Shown here piece by piece: positions 36,331 through 45,315 of a stretch of DNA of 64,000 bases. How positions within the stretch are numbered: the first letter of the stretch is position 1; every line of letters starts with the position of its first letter. Both the position numbers and the translations under genes were made by a program. The DNA lies in the NCBI RefSeq assembly GCF_000282095.2, contig NZ_AKKC02000008.1, positions 558,001 through 622,000 of the forward strand. Reading direction: 5' to 3'. The stretch is from Rhizobium sp. CF080. GTDB taxonomy: Bacteria; Pseudomonadota; Alphaproteobacteria; Rhizobiales; Rhizobiaceae. The notes beneath the pieces are model-generated. The model did not search any database, was not told where the DNA came from, and worked only from the letters and a program-made list of their open reading frames with translations.

Positions 36331-38114
36331 AGAACATCATCTCAAGCGTACAGGAATTCACGGAACCCGCTTTGCGTGACCGTGCCGTCACCGCGGCGCG
36401 CGGCGATGCGCCGTTCGATATCCTGATATCGGGTGGCACGCTGGTCGACATGGTGACGGGCGAGCTGCGCCCGGCCGATATCGGTCTCGTCGGACCGGTG
36501 ATCGCCAGCGTCCACGAGACCGGTTCCCGCTCGGATGCCGCGGAGATCGTCGACGCGACGGGCGCCTTCATCTCGCCCGGCCTCATCGATACGCATATGC
36601 ATATCGAAAGCTCGATGGTGACGCCGGCGACCTATGCCGGCGCCGTGCTGCCGCGCGGGGTGACGACCATTGTCTGGGATCCGCATGAATTCGGCAATGT
36701 GAATGGGACAGAAGGGGTCGCCTGGGCGCTCGAAGCGGTGACGCCGCTGCCTTTGCGCGCCGTCGTTCTGGCGCCATCCTGCGTGCCGTCTGCGCCGGGC
36801 CTCGAAATGGCCGGGGCCGATTTTGACGCGGCGACGATCGAGGAAATGCTGTTCTGGCCGAAGATCGGCGGGCTTGCCGAGGTCATGAACATGCGCGGCG
36901 TCATTGACCGCGATCCGCGCATGAGCGGCATCGTGCAGGCCGCGCTGGTGTCCGAAAAGCTGGTCTGCGGCCATGCCCGCAGTCTCGTCGGGCCGGACCT
37001 TGCCGCCTTCATGGCGTCGGGCATCACCTCCGACCACGAGCTCGTCTCCGCCGCCGACCTGATGGCCAAGCTGCGTGCCGGCCTGACCATTGAGATGCGC
37101 GGTTCTCACGACCATCTGCTGCCGGAATTCGTCGAGGCGCTCAACGCGCTTGGCCGTCTGCCGCAGACGGTGACGCTTTGCACGGACGACGTCTTTCCAG
37201 ACGACCTCGTTCAGGGCGGCGGCCTCGACGACGTGGTGCGCCGGCTGGTGCGCTATGGCATGAAACCGGAATGGGCGCTGCAGGCCGCCACGCTGAACGC
37301 GTCTGCGCGTATCGGCCGTCCCGACCTCGGCCTGATCGCCGCAGGCCGCCGGGCCGATATCGTGCTCTTCGAGGATCTCACGGATTTCCGCGCCCGCCAT
37401 GTCTTTGCCAGCGGCACGCTGATTGCGCGTGACGGCGCCATGACCGTCGAACTCCACACGACCGACCCCTGCCTGCTGCAGGGTTCGGTCAAGCTCGACC
37501 CGCTTCGGGAGGAAGATTTCAAGCTGCCGGCCGAGGGACGCAAAGTCAGGCTTGCGACGATCGATCGTCCGCGCTTCACGAACTGGGGGCAGACGGATGC
37601 GGATGTCGTCGATGGCTACGTGGTATCCCCGGAGGGCACGACACTGATCGCCGTGACCCACCGCCACGGCCGGGCCGACAGCCGCACCCGTCTTGGGTTC
37701 CTCACCGGTTGGGGTACGTGGAAAGGGGCTTTCGCCACCACGCTTGCCCATGACAGCCACAACCTCACCGTCTTCGGTTCCGACCCAGCCGACATGGCTG
37801 CTGCCGCCAACGCGGTGATCGAAGCCGGCGGCGGCATGGCGGTGGCAACTGGCGGCAAGGTCGAAGTGCTCCTGCCGCTGCCGCTCTCCGGCCTCGTTTC
37901 GGAGGCGCCGATGGCAGAGGTTGCCGGTGGCTTCCGAAATATCCGCGCCGTCATGGACCGCATTGTCGACTGGCAGCCGCCCTATCTCGTGTTCAAGGCC
38001 TGTTTCGGCGCGACGCTCGCCTGTAATCCCGGCCCGCACCAGACCGATCGCGGCATTGCCGATGTCGCCACCGGCACGCTATTGGAATCGCCGATCCTCG
38101 AAATTCTCGAATAG
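36327..38114 (+). CDS. ade: Adenine deaminase
   Basis: A 595-residue amidohydrolase-superfamily adenine deaminase (length normal). Metal-binding HxH is in LIDTHMHIESSMV. Other marks are WDPHEFGNVNG, GHARSL, CTDDVFPDDL and the C-terminal domain typical of Ade. Start GTG 36327 is preceded by GGAGG and overlaps the nucleoside hydrolase stop (GTGA). It converts adenine to hypoxanthine, the base released by the upstream hydrolase from adenosine. Confidence 0.93.
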   Translation: MKNIISSVQEFTEPALRDRAVTAARGDAPFDILISGGTLVDMVTGELRPADIGLVGPVIASVHETGSRSDAAEIVDATGAFISPGLIDTHMHIESSMVTPATYAGAVLPRGVTTIVWDPHEFGNVNGTEGVAWALEAVTPLPLRAVVLAPSCVPSAPGLEMAGADFDAATIEEMLFWPKIGGLAEVMNMRGVIDRDPRMSGIVQAALVSEKLVCGHARSLVGPDLAAFMASGITSDHELVSAADLMAKLRAGLTIEMRGSHDHLLPEFVEALNALGRLPQTVTLCTDDVFPDDLVQGGGLDDVVRRLVRYGMKPEWALQAATLNASARIGRPDLGLIAAGRRADIVLFEDLTDFRARHVFASGTLIARDGAMTVELHTTDPCLLQGSVKLDPLREEDFKLPAEGRKVRLATIDRPRFTNWGQTDADVVDGYVVSPEGTTLIAVTHRHGRADSRTRLGFLTGWGTWKGAFATTLAHDSHNLTVFGSDPADMAAAANAVIEAGGGMAVATGGKVEVLLPLPLSGLVSEAPMAEVAGGFRNIRAVMDRIVDWQPPYLVFKACFGATLACNPGPHQTDRGIADVATGTLLESPILEILE

Positions 38115-38123
38115 GAAAAGCGC

Positions 38124-38801
38124 ATGCAGCCGCATGATTTCTGGCAGGACGTCCACCCAGTGGGTTCTTTCGACAGGGCAGGGCCGTTTTCCGGCTTCTT
38201 CCCCGCGACACTGGACGACGGCAGCCAGATCCGGCTGCCGATCCGGCCGCTTGCCGACGGAGAGCACGCGCTTGCCTCTCTGATCATCAACCAGGCGAGT
38301 TTCGACGTTCAGGATGCGCTTGCCGCTGACCTGGCGCCGAAGATTGCAGCCTTCCGCCCGGAAGTCATCGTGGGCTTGCCGACCTTGGGCCTGACGCTTG
38401 CTGCAGCCGTCGCCCGCGCGCTCGGTTATGCGCGCTACGTGCCGCTCGGGACCTCGCGAAAATTCTGGTACGACGAAAGCCTATCGGTGCCGCTGTCCTC
38501 GATCACCACGCCGGAACAGCAGAAACGGCTTTATGTCGATCCGCGCATGCTGCCGCTGATCCAGGGCAAGCGGGTCGCGCTGATCGACGATGTGATTTCC
38601 AGCGGCACCTCGATCGTCTCTGGCCTGACGCTGATGGTCTCGCTCGGCATCGAGCCGGTCGTCGTCGGTGCCGCCATGCTGCAATCGGAGCGCTGGCACG
38701 ACAAGCTCGATGCGTTCGGCCCGGAGTGGCGGCCGCGCGTAGCCGGTGTTTTCACAACCCCGATGCTGAAAAAGGCGGGCGAGGGGAGCTGGACGGCCTG
38801 A
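38124..38801 (+). CDS. Purine phosphoribosyltransferase-like protein
   Basis: A 225-residue PRTase. The PRPP-binding motif VALIDDVISSGTS (about residues 150-162) is clear, and an upstream stretch IVGLPTLGLTLAAAVARALG fits the type I PRTase fold. It starts 10 bp after the adenine deaminase stop. In this operon it would convert adenine or hypoxanthine to the nucleotide with PRPP. The exact base specificity (adenine, hypoxanthine or xanthine) cannot be told. Confidence 0.88.
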   Translation: MQPHDFWQDVHPVGSFDRAGPFSGFFPATLDDGSQIRLPIRPLADGEHALASLIINQASFDVQDALAADLAPKIAAFRPEVIVGLPTLGLTLAAAVARALGYARYVPLGTSRKFWYDESLSVPLSSITTPEQQKRLYVDPRMLPLIQGKRVALIDDVISSGTSIVSGLTLMVSLGIEPVVVGAAMLQSERWHDKLDAFGPEWRPRVAGVFTTPMLKKAGEGSWTA

Positions 38802-38893
38802 CGCGTTTTCCGGCTTGCGAAAGAGAAGGGGCTGGCTAGGATCGGCCCATTGCTCACCTTGGAACTTTCACAAGAAAATCGGGAATAGACTTC

Positions 38894-39943
38894 ATGGAAC
38901 TGGTGTTCGACGGCCACAACGACGTGCTCCTGCGGCTCTGGCGGAACATGAAGGCGGGCGGCGATCCGATCGCCGAATTTGCAAACGGCACGCCGAACGG
39001 CCATATCGACGGACCGCGCGCCAAGGCCGGCGGTCTCGCCGGCGGCCTCTGCGCCATCTATATCCCGTCCGGCGAACTGGTGCTCAAGGAGCCCGACCAG
39101 AACGGCCATTACGTCACGCCGCTGTCCACCCCGCTCGATCATCTCCCCTCGCTGACGATCGCGCTCGAAAAGGCCTCGATCGCGCTGCGCCTCGACCGCG
39201 CGGGCGCCTGGCGGCTCTGCCGTTCGACCGCCGACATCCGCAAGGCGATGGACGAAGGCATCTTCGCTGCTGTTATGCATATGGAAGGCTGCGAGGCGAT
39301 CGATCCGGATCTCGACAATCTCGAAGTCTTCCATGCCGCCGGCCTGCGTTCACTCGGCCCGGTCTGGAGTCGGCACAACATCTTCGGCCACGGCGTACCC
39401 TTCGCCTATCCGATGTCGCCCGACACTGGCCCCGGCCTGACCGACCATGGCTTCGAACTGGTCAAGGCCTGTAACACGCTCGGCATCCTGATCGATCTTG
39501 CCCATATCACTGAGAAGGGGTTCTGGGATGTCGCCAAGACTTCCGACCAGCCGCTGATTGCCAGCCATTCGAATGCACATGCGCTGACGCCGGTCGCCCG
39601 TAACCTCACGGATCGCCAACTTGATGCCATCAAGGAGAGCGGCGGCCTCGTGGGCCTCAATTATGCGGTGACCATGCTACGTCCGGACGGACGCGACAAT
39701 GTCGCCACGCCGATTTCGGAGATGGTGCGCCATATCGATCATATGGTGCAACGCATGGGCATCGATCACGTGGCGCTGGGATCGGACTTCGACGGGGCCT
39801 CGATTCCTGAAGAAATACATGATGCTGCAGGAAATCAAAATCTGGTTGCGGCGCTCAAGGGAGCGGGCTACGCTGATGCAGAGCTAAAAAAGCTGTGCCG
39901 GGAAAACTGGCTGAGAGTTTTGGGGAAGGCCTGGCACGAATAA
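38894..39943 (+). CDS. Membrane dipeptidase (renal dipeptidase family, PF01244)
   Basis: A 349-residue zinc dipeptidase. The N-terminal DGHNDVLLRLW contains the HxD metal pair; MHMEGCEAIDPDLDNLEVFH, LTDHGFELVKACNTLGILID with HI, SHSNAHAL, and GSDFDGASIPEEIHDA are all family motifs. No signal peptide is visible, so it is probably cytoplasmic. Ninety-three bp separate it from the PRTase, and it sits 47 bp upstream of a dipeptide ABC system, to which it is better linked functionally: imported dipeptides would be cleaved by it. Confidence 0.9.
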   Translation: MELVFDGHNDVLLRLWRNMKAGGDPIAEFANGTPNGHIDGPRAKAGGLAGGLCAIYIPSGELVLKEPDQNGHYVTPLSTPLDHLPSLTIALEKASIALRLDRAGAWRLCRSTADIRKAMDEGIFAAVMHMEGCEAIDPDLDNLEVFHAAGLRSLGPVWSRHNIFGHGVPFAYPMSPDTGPGLTDHGFELVKACNTLGILIDLAHITEKGFWDVAKTSDQPLIASHSNAHALTPVARNLTDRQLDAIKESGGLVGLNYAVTMLRPDGRDNVATPISEMVRHIDHMVQRMGIDHVALGSDFDGASIPEEIHDAAGNQNLVAALKGAGYADAELKKLCRENWLRVLGKAWHE

Positions 39944-39949
39944 GGCTGG

Positions 39950-39984
39950 TTTTCCCCAGAGGTCAAATAACCAAAAGGGGAAAA
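39950..39984 (+). promoter_or_regulatory. Hairpin that can sequester the Shine-Dalgarno of the next binding protein
   Basis: TTTTCCCC (39950-39957) is the exact complement of GGGGAAAA (39977-39984), with a 19-nt loop. The AGGGG ribosome-binding sequence lies in the right arm, 10 nt before ATG 39991, so translation could be modulated. Confidence 0.35.
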
Positions 39985-39990
39985 ACGACC

Positions 39991-41598
39991 ATGATTCATG
40001 CACTTCAGGGACGAGTCCGTCTGCTGTCCGCGAGCGCGGCGCTGTCGCTCATGCTGCTTGCCGCACCGCAGGCCTTCGCGGTGACGCCGAAGGACACACT
40101 CGTCATCGGGCTTGCCTTCGACGACATCATTACGCTCGATCCGGGTCAGGCGTTCGAATTCTCGGCCGGCGAAGTCAATGGCAACAGCTATGACCGCCTG
40201 GTGCGCCTGGACATCGCCGACACGTCCAAGGTCAAGCCGGACCTCGCCGAGAGCTGGACTGTCTCCGATGACGGCCTGACCTACACGTTCAAGATCAAGC
40301 AGGGCCTGAAGTTCGCCTCCGGCAACCCGATTACGGCGGAAGACGTCGCCTATTCGTTCGAGCGCTCGGTCAAGATCGACGGCCCGCCGGCCTTCATCCT
40401 CAACCAGTTCGGCCTGAAGAAGGACAATATCACGAGCAAGGCAGTCGCCAAGGACGCCAATACCTTCGTGCTGACCGTCGACCAGTCCTACGCTCCGTCC
40501 TTCGTTCTGAACTGCCTCACCGCCACGGTCGCTGCCGTCGTCGACAAGAAGGTCGTTTCGCAGCACGTCACCAATGACGACTATGGCAATGCCTGGCTGA
40601 AGACGAATTTCGCCGGCTCCGGCCCGTACAAGATCCGCGAATGGCGCGCCAACGAAGTGGTCGTGCTGGAGCGCAACGACAATTACTGGGGCGAGAAGCC
40701 GCCGCTCAACCGCGTCATCTACCGGCATATGAAGGAAAGCGCGGCACAGCGCCTGGCTCTGGATAACAACGACATTGACGTTGCCCGCAACCTCGAGCCG
40801 AACGATATCGACGCGGTTTCCAAGAAGGGCACGGCGGTCACCAGCACGCCCAAGGGTTCGGTCTTCTATTTCAGCCTGAACCAGAAGAACCCCAACCTCA
40901 AGAAGCCTGAAGTCGTCGAAGCGATGAAATATCTCGTCGATTACGACGCGATCGGCTCGACCCTGATCAAGGGAGTCGGCCAGATCCACCAGACCTTCCT
41001 GCCGAAGGGCATTCTCGGTTCGATCGACGACAAGCCCTACAAGCTCGACGTTGCCAAGGCCAAGGAACTGCTTGCCAAGGCGGGCCTGAAGGACGGCTTC
41101 TCGGTGACCATGGACGTGCGCAACAACGAGCCGACCACCGGCATCGCGCAGTCGATCCAGCAGACCTTCGCCCAGGCCGGCATCAAGATGGAAATCATCC
41201 CCGGCGACGGCAAGCAGACGCTGACCAAATACCGCGCCCGCACCCACGACATCTATATCGGCTACTGGGGCGTCGACTACTGGGATCCGAACTCCAACGC
41301 GGAAACCTTCACGTCGAACCCGAACAATGCCGACGACGGCACCACGAAGACGTTGGCCTGGCGCAATGCCTGGGATGTTCCGGAGTTGACGAAGGAAACC
41401 AAGACCGGTTTCCTGGAACGGGATTCGGCCAAACGCGCAGCAATCTACGAGGATTTGCAGAAAAAGGTGCTGCAGAGCGGACCGTTCGTGCTGGTCTTCC
41501 AGCAGACGGAAGTCGCAGGCGTGGCCAAGGGCGTGAAGAGCTACAAGCTCGGCCCGACCTTCGATACGAACTACGTGTTCAACGTCTCCAAGGAATAG
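39991..41598 (+). CDS. Peptide ABC transporter substrate-binding protein (DppA/family 5)
   Basis: A 535-residue extracellular binding protein of the SBP_bac_5 family. The signal peptide ends near AAPQAFAV (about residue 31), followed by LVIGLAFDDIITLDPGQAFE. Typical elements are LAESWTVSDDGLTYTFKIKQ and GSGPYKIREWRANEVVVLERN. It is the first gene of a complete dipeptide/oligopeptide operon (two permeases, two ATPases) next to a membrane dipeptidase. An ATG at 39895 is in frame but lacks a ribosome site and would push the signal peptide 32 residues into the protein. Confidence 0.92.
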   Translation: MIHALQGRVRLLSASAALSLMLLAAPQAFAVTPKDTLVIGLAFDDIITLDPGQAFEFSAGEVNGNSYDRLVRLDIADTSKVKPDLAESWTVSDDGLTYTFKIKQGLKFASGNPITAEDVAYSFERSVKIDGPPAFILNQFGLKKDNITSKAVAKDANTFVLTVDQSYAPSFVLNCLTATVAAVVDKKVVSQHVTNDDYGNAWLKTNFAGSGPYKIREWRANEVVVLERNDNYWGEKPPLNRVIYRHMKESAAQRLALDNNDIDVARNLEPNDIDAVSKKGTAVTSTPKGSVFYFSLNQKNPNLKKPEVVEAMKYLVDYDAIGSTLIKGVGQIHQTFLPKGILGSIDDKPYKLDVAKAKELLAKAGLKDGFSVTMDVRNNEPTTGIAQSIQQTFAQAGIKMEIIPGDGKQTLTKYRARTHDIYIGYWGVDYWDPNSNAETFTSNPNNADDGTTKTLAWRNAWDVPELTKETKTGFLERDSAKRAAIYEDLQKKVLQSGPFVLVFQQTEVAGVAKGVKSYKLGPTFDTNYVFNVSKE

Positions 41599-41637
41599 GG
41601 GTCCGGTTGCAGGCCCTGAGCCCGAAAGGCGAATTCC

Positions 41638-42705
41638 TTGACCTTACCTGAAACCTCCGTGGCGACACGGCGCAATCGGCGCCGTGCATCGTCCTTCGCG
41701 ACCTCCGTCCTGCGTTTCGCGGTGACGGTGGTCACGACCATCTTCGGCCTGCTGGTCGTCACCTTCTTCATTGGCCGGGTCATCCCCATCGACCCGGTGC
41801 TGGCGATCGTCGGTGACCGGGCGCCGGCGCACCTCTATGAGCGAACCCGGATCGAGCTCGGCCTGAACCTGCCGATCTACCAGCAGTTCTTTATCTATGC
41901 GAAACAGGCGCTTTCCGGCCATTTCGGCACTTCGGTGCTGACCAGCAATCCCGTTCTGGAGGATATCCGGCGCGTCTTTCCGGCAACCATGGAGCTCGCC
42001 ACCATCGGTACGCTGATCGGCTCGATCGTCGGTGTCCCGCTCGGAGTGCTGGCCGCCGTCCGGCGCGGCAGCATTGCGGACCAGATCGTGCGCGTCATCG
42101 GCCTGATCGGTTATTCGGTGCCGATCTTCTGGCTCGGACTGCTGTCGCTGGTGCTGTTCTACGCACAGCTCCGGTGGGTCGCCTTCCCGGGCCGCGTCGA
42201 CATCGTCTACGAATACAGTTTCACGCCGCAGACAGGCTTCTATTTGCTCGATGCCGCCATGCAGGGCCAGTGGGAGGTGATGTGGGATCTGTTCCGCCAC
42301 ATCGCGCTGCCGGGCGGACTGCTCGGTTATTTCTCGCTTGCCTATATCAGCCGCATGACCCGCTCTTTCATGCTGAACGAGCTCTCTCAGGAATATGTGG
42401 TGGCGGCGCGGGCGAAAGGTCTGTCGGAAACGCGGATCATCTGGTTCCATGCGCTGCGCAATGCCGCCGTGCCGTTGGTGACCGTGATTGCGCTTTCCTA
42501 TGCGAACCTGCTGGAAGGCTCGGTGCTGACCGAGACCATCTTCTCTTGGCCGGGGCTCGGACTCTACATCACCAACTCGCTGCAGAATGCCGACATGAAT
42601 GCGGTGCTCGGCGGCACGCTGGTGATCGGCGCCGTCTTCGTCGGCATCAACATCTTCTCCGATCTTCTCTACCGGACACTCGATCCGAGGACGCGCAGCC
42701 GATGA
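41638..42705 (+). CDS. Peptide ABC transporter permease (DppB type)
   Basis: A 355-residue permease with TM1 at about residues 25-50 and the loop LYERTRIELGLNLPIYQQFF that marks DppB. The coupling loop is EYVVAARAKGLSETRIIWFHALRNAAVP. The best start is TTG 41638; no in-frame ATG with Shine-Dalgarno lies nearby (a GTG at 41659 is possible). The stop overlaps the next permease start (ATGA). Confidence 0.9.
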   Translation: MTLPETSVATRRNRRRASSFATSVLRFAVTVVTTIFGLLVVTFFIGRVIPIDPVLAIVGDRAPAHLYERTRIELGLNLPIYQQFFIYAKQALSGHFGTSVLTSNPVLEDIRRVFPATMELATIGTLIGSIVGVPLGVLAAVRRGSIADQIVRVIGLIGYSVPIFWLGLLSLVLFYAQLRWVAFPGRVDIVYEYSFTPQTGFYLLDAAMQGQWEVMWDLFRHIALPGGLLGYFSLAYISRMTRSFMLNELSQEYVVAARAKGLSETRIIWFHALRNAAVPLVTVIALSYANLLEGSVLTETIFSWPGLGLYITNSLQNADMNAVLGGTLVIGAVFVGINIFSDLLYRTLDPRTRSR

Positions 42706-43634
42706 GTATCGCGGAAACCAGTCTCAAACCCTATAGCCGCGAATGGCTGCTCTCCGACCGGCCGACCTCGCGCCGCCAGGCGCGTTTCGGACGGGCCTAT
42801 ATCGTCTGGCGCCGGTTTGCCGAAAACCGACTGGCGCTGATGGGGCTGGTGATCATCCTCGGGCTTATATTCGTCGCCGCATTCGCGGGCGTTCTGGCCC
42901 CCCACGATCCCGTTGTCGGCGACCTGCGCAATTCCCGCCTCTTGCCCCTCGGCTCGCCGGGTTATCTGCTCGGCACCGACGACCAGGGCCGCGACATCCT
43001 CTCGCGGCTGCTCTACGGCTCGCGGCTCACGCTGCTGGTGGTGGTGCTGGTGGCGATCATCGCAGCCCCGATCGGGCTCATCGTCGGCACGGTCTCCGGC
43101 TATGCGGGCGGCTGGATCGATGCGGTGCTGATGCGGATCACCGACATCTTCCTCGCCTTCCCGAAGCTTGTGCTGGCGCTGGCGCTGGTGGCAGCCCTCG
43201 GCCCCGGCATCGAGAACGCCATTCTTGCAATCGCCGTCACCTCCTGGCCGCCCTATGCGCGCATCGCCCGCGCCGAAACGATGACCTTCCGCAATTCGGA
43301 ATTCATCGCCGCGGTAAAGCTGATGGGCGCTTCGCCCTTCCGCATCGTGCTGCGCCACGTCATGCCGCTCTGCATTTCGTCGCTGATCGTGCGCGTCACG
43401 CTCGACATGGCGGGCATCATCCTGACAGCAGCCGGTCTCGGCTTTCTCGGCCTCGGCGCCCAGCCGCCGCTTCCCGAATGGGGCGCGATGATCGCCTCCG
43501 GCCGCCGCTTCATTCTCGACCAGTGGTGGGTCGCTGCCATGCCGGGTTTTGCGATCCTGATCGTCAGCCTCGGTTTCAACCTGCTCGGCGACGGATTGCG
43601 CGATGCGCTCGATCCTAAGGAGGCCGGTCAATGA
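42702..43634 (+). CDS. Peptide ABC transporter permease (DppC type)
   Basis: A 310-residue permease. The N-terminal cytoplasmic segment is followed by LALMGLVIILGLIFVAAFAG; LGTDDQGRDILSRLLYGSR is the DppC hallmark. The coupling loop is FIAAVKLMGASPFRIVLRHVMP. ATG 42702 overlaps the previous stop, and its own stop overlaps the next ATPase start, so the four transport genes form one coupled unit. Confidence 0.92.
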   Translation: MSIAETSLKPYSREWLLSDRPTSRRQARFGRAYIVWRRFAENRLALMGLVIILGLIFVAAFAGVLAPHDPVVGDLRNSRLLPLGSPGYLLGTDDQGRDILSRLLYGSRLTLLVVVLVAIIAAPIGLIVGTVSGYAGGWIDAVLMRITDIFLAFPKLVLALALVAALGPGIENAILAIAVTSWPPYARIARAETMTFRNSEFIAAVKLMGASPFRIVLRHVMPLCISSLIVRVTLDMAGIILTAAGLGFLGLGAQPPLPEWGAMIASGRRFILDQWWVAAMPGFAILIVSLGFNLLGDGLRDALDPKEAGQ

Positions 43635-44488
43635 GAATGGCAAAGCAGGTCTCCAAGGCCCCGCTTCTGACGGTCGAGGATCTTCGCGTCACCTTTCCGA
43701 CCCGCACCGGCGACGTGCAGGCCGTGCGCGGCGTTTCCTTCGCGCTTGGCCGCGAAAGGCTCGGCATCGTTGGGGAATCCGGTTCCGGCAAGTCGCAGAC
43801 TGGCCGCGCGATCATGGGGCTGACGCCCGGCCATGCGAAGATCAGCGCGCGAAAACTCGCCTTCGGCGACCGAGACCTGCTCACCATGCCGGCCCGCGAG
43901 CGGCGGCAGCTGCGCGGCAAGCAGGTGGCGATGATCCTGCAGGATCCGAAATATTCGCTGAACCCGGTGATGACCATCGGCCGGCAGATCGTCGAGACGT
44001 TGAGGACGCATGAGCGAATCTCGACCTCGGCCGCCAAGGCCCGGGCGCTCGCCATGCTGGAGGCGGTGCAGATCAGCGATCCGGAACGGGTCTTCTCGCT
44101 CTATCCGCACGAGGTTTCCGGCGGCATGGGGCAGCGGGCGATGATCGCCATGATGCTGGTCTGCGGCCCGGAACTGCTGATTGCCGACGAGCCGACCTCG
44201 GCGCTCGACGTCACCGTGCAGCTCGAAGTGCTGGGTATTCTCGACAAGCTGGTGGCCGACCGGGGCATGGGGCTGATCTTCATCTCCCATGATCTGAGGC
44301 TCGTCTCCTCCTTCTGCGACCGCGTCATCGTCATGTATGCCGGCCGGATCGTCGAGGAACTGCCAGCCGCCAATCTCTCCGATGCGCAGCATCCCTATAC
44401 GCGCGGGCTGTTGAACTGCCTGCCGACCATCGGTTCCGACCGGCATCCGCTGCCGGTTCTCGACCGCAAGCCGGAGTGGGCGCTATGA
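43631..44488 (+). CDS. Peptide ABC transporter ATP-binding protein (DppD type)
   Basis: A 285-residue ATPase. Walker A is GESGSGKSQTGRA, the Q-loop MILQDPKYSLNPVMT, the signature EVSGGMGQRAMIAMML, Walker B LLIADEPTSALDVTVQ and the switch His in FISHDLRL. It has the short oligopeptide C-terminal region (about residues 232-270, DAQHPYTRGLLNCLP). Overlaps the next gene by 4 bp. It may also energise the ATPase-less permeases at 48110-49875. Confidence 0.92.
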   Translation: MRMAKQVSKAPLLTVEDLRVTFPTRTGDVQAVRGVSFALGRERLGIVGESGSGKSQTGRAIMGLTPGHAKISARKLAFGDRDLLTMPARERRQLRGKQVAMILQDPKYSLNPVMTIGRQIVETLRTHERISTSAAKARALAMLEAVQISDPERVFSLYPHEVSGGMGQRAMIAMMLVCGPELLIADEPTSALDVTVQLEVLGILDKLVADRGMGLIFISHDLRLVSSFCDRVIVMYAGRIVEELPAANLSDAQHPYTRGLLNCLPTIGSDRHPLPVLDRKPEWAL

Positions 44489-45234
44489 CATCGGCTCTTT
44501 CGATCCGCGACATGGTCGTCACCTATGATGAGTTCGCCGCACTCGATCATGTCAGCTTCGATATCGGCACCGGCGAATCCTTCGGCATCGTCGGCGAATC
44601 CGGCTCCGGCAAATCGACGCTCCTGCGCGCCATATCCGGCCTTGCCTCTTTCGACCAAGGCACGCTCAGCGTTGCCGGCCGCTCTTATTCCGGACGCAAG
44701 CGCGACAAGGAGTTCTACCGCACCGTCCAGATGGTCTTCCAGGACCCTTATGGCTCGCTGCATCCGCGCCAGACGGTCGACCGGCTGCTGCTGGAACCGC
44801 TGGTCATCCACGGTTTCACCGATATCGAGACACGCATCAACCGCGCGCTGGACGAGGTGGGTCTCGGGTCCGGCTTCCGCTTCCGGTATTCGCACCAGCT
44901 TTCCGGCGGCCAGCGGCAGCGCATCGCGATCGCCCGGGCGTTGATCCTGGAGCCGAAGATCCTGCTGCTCGACGAGCCGACCTCGGCGCTCGACGCCTCG
45001 ATCCAGGCGGAAATCCTCAACCTGCTCGAACAGGCGCGCCGCGACCGCAACCTCACCTTCGTGATGGTCAGCCACGATCTCGGCGTGATCAGCCATATGT
45101 GCGAACGGCTTGCGGTGATGAAAACCGGCAAGGTGGTCGAGACGGTGCCGCGGAAAGCACTGGAAAACCGCGAGTTTTCAGCCGAGTATACCCGCCAGCT
45201 GCTCGTCGCCAGCGAAGGTTTCCGCCGCGGCTGA
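44485..45234 (+). CDS. Peptide ABC transporter ATP-binding protein (DppF type)
   Basis: A 249-residue ATPase. Walker A is GESGSGKSTLLRA, the signature LSGGQRQRIAIARAL, Walker B ILLLDEPTSALDASIQ and the switch His in MVSHDLGVI. Start ATG 44485 overlaps the DppD-type stop; an earlier in-frame ATG at 44476 is less likely. The C-terminal oligopeptide domain is short. Completes the five-gene importer; a stem-loop follows at 45265-45289. Confidence 0.91.
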   Translation: MTSALSIRDMVVTYDEFAALDHVSFDIGTGESFGIVGESGSGKSTLLRAISGLASFDQGTLSVAGRSYSGRKRDKEFYRTVQMVFQDPYGSLHPRQTVDRLLLEPLVIHGFTDIETRINRALDEVGLGSGFRFRYSHQLSGGQRQRIAIARALILEPKILLLDEPTSALDASIQAEILNLLEQARRDRNLTFVMVSHDLGVISHMCERLAVMKTGKVVETVPRKALENREFSAEYTRQLLVASEGFRRG

Positions 45235-45264
45235 CGGGCGTCTCGATTTTATGTATGTCACCAT

Positions 45265-45289
45265 CCCGAAACCGGCCCCCGCTTTCGGG
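45265..45289 (+). terminator. Stem-loop after the dipeptide operon
   Basis: CCCGAAA (45265-45271) pairs with TTTCGGG (45283-45289) around an 11-nt C-rich loop, between the last ATPase stop and the LysR start. There is no T-run, so termination is tentative. Confidence 0.35.
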
Positions 45290-45315
45290 CGACATGTTTC
45301 AGCCGGCAGGATCGC

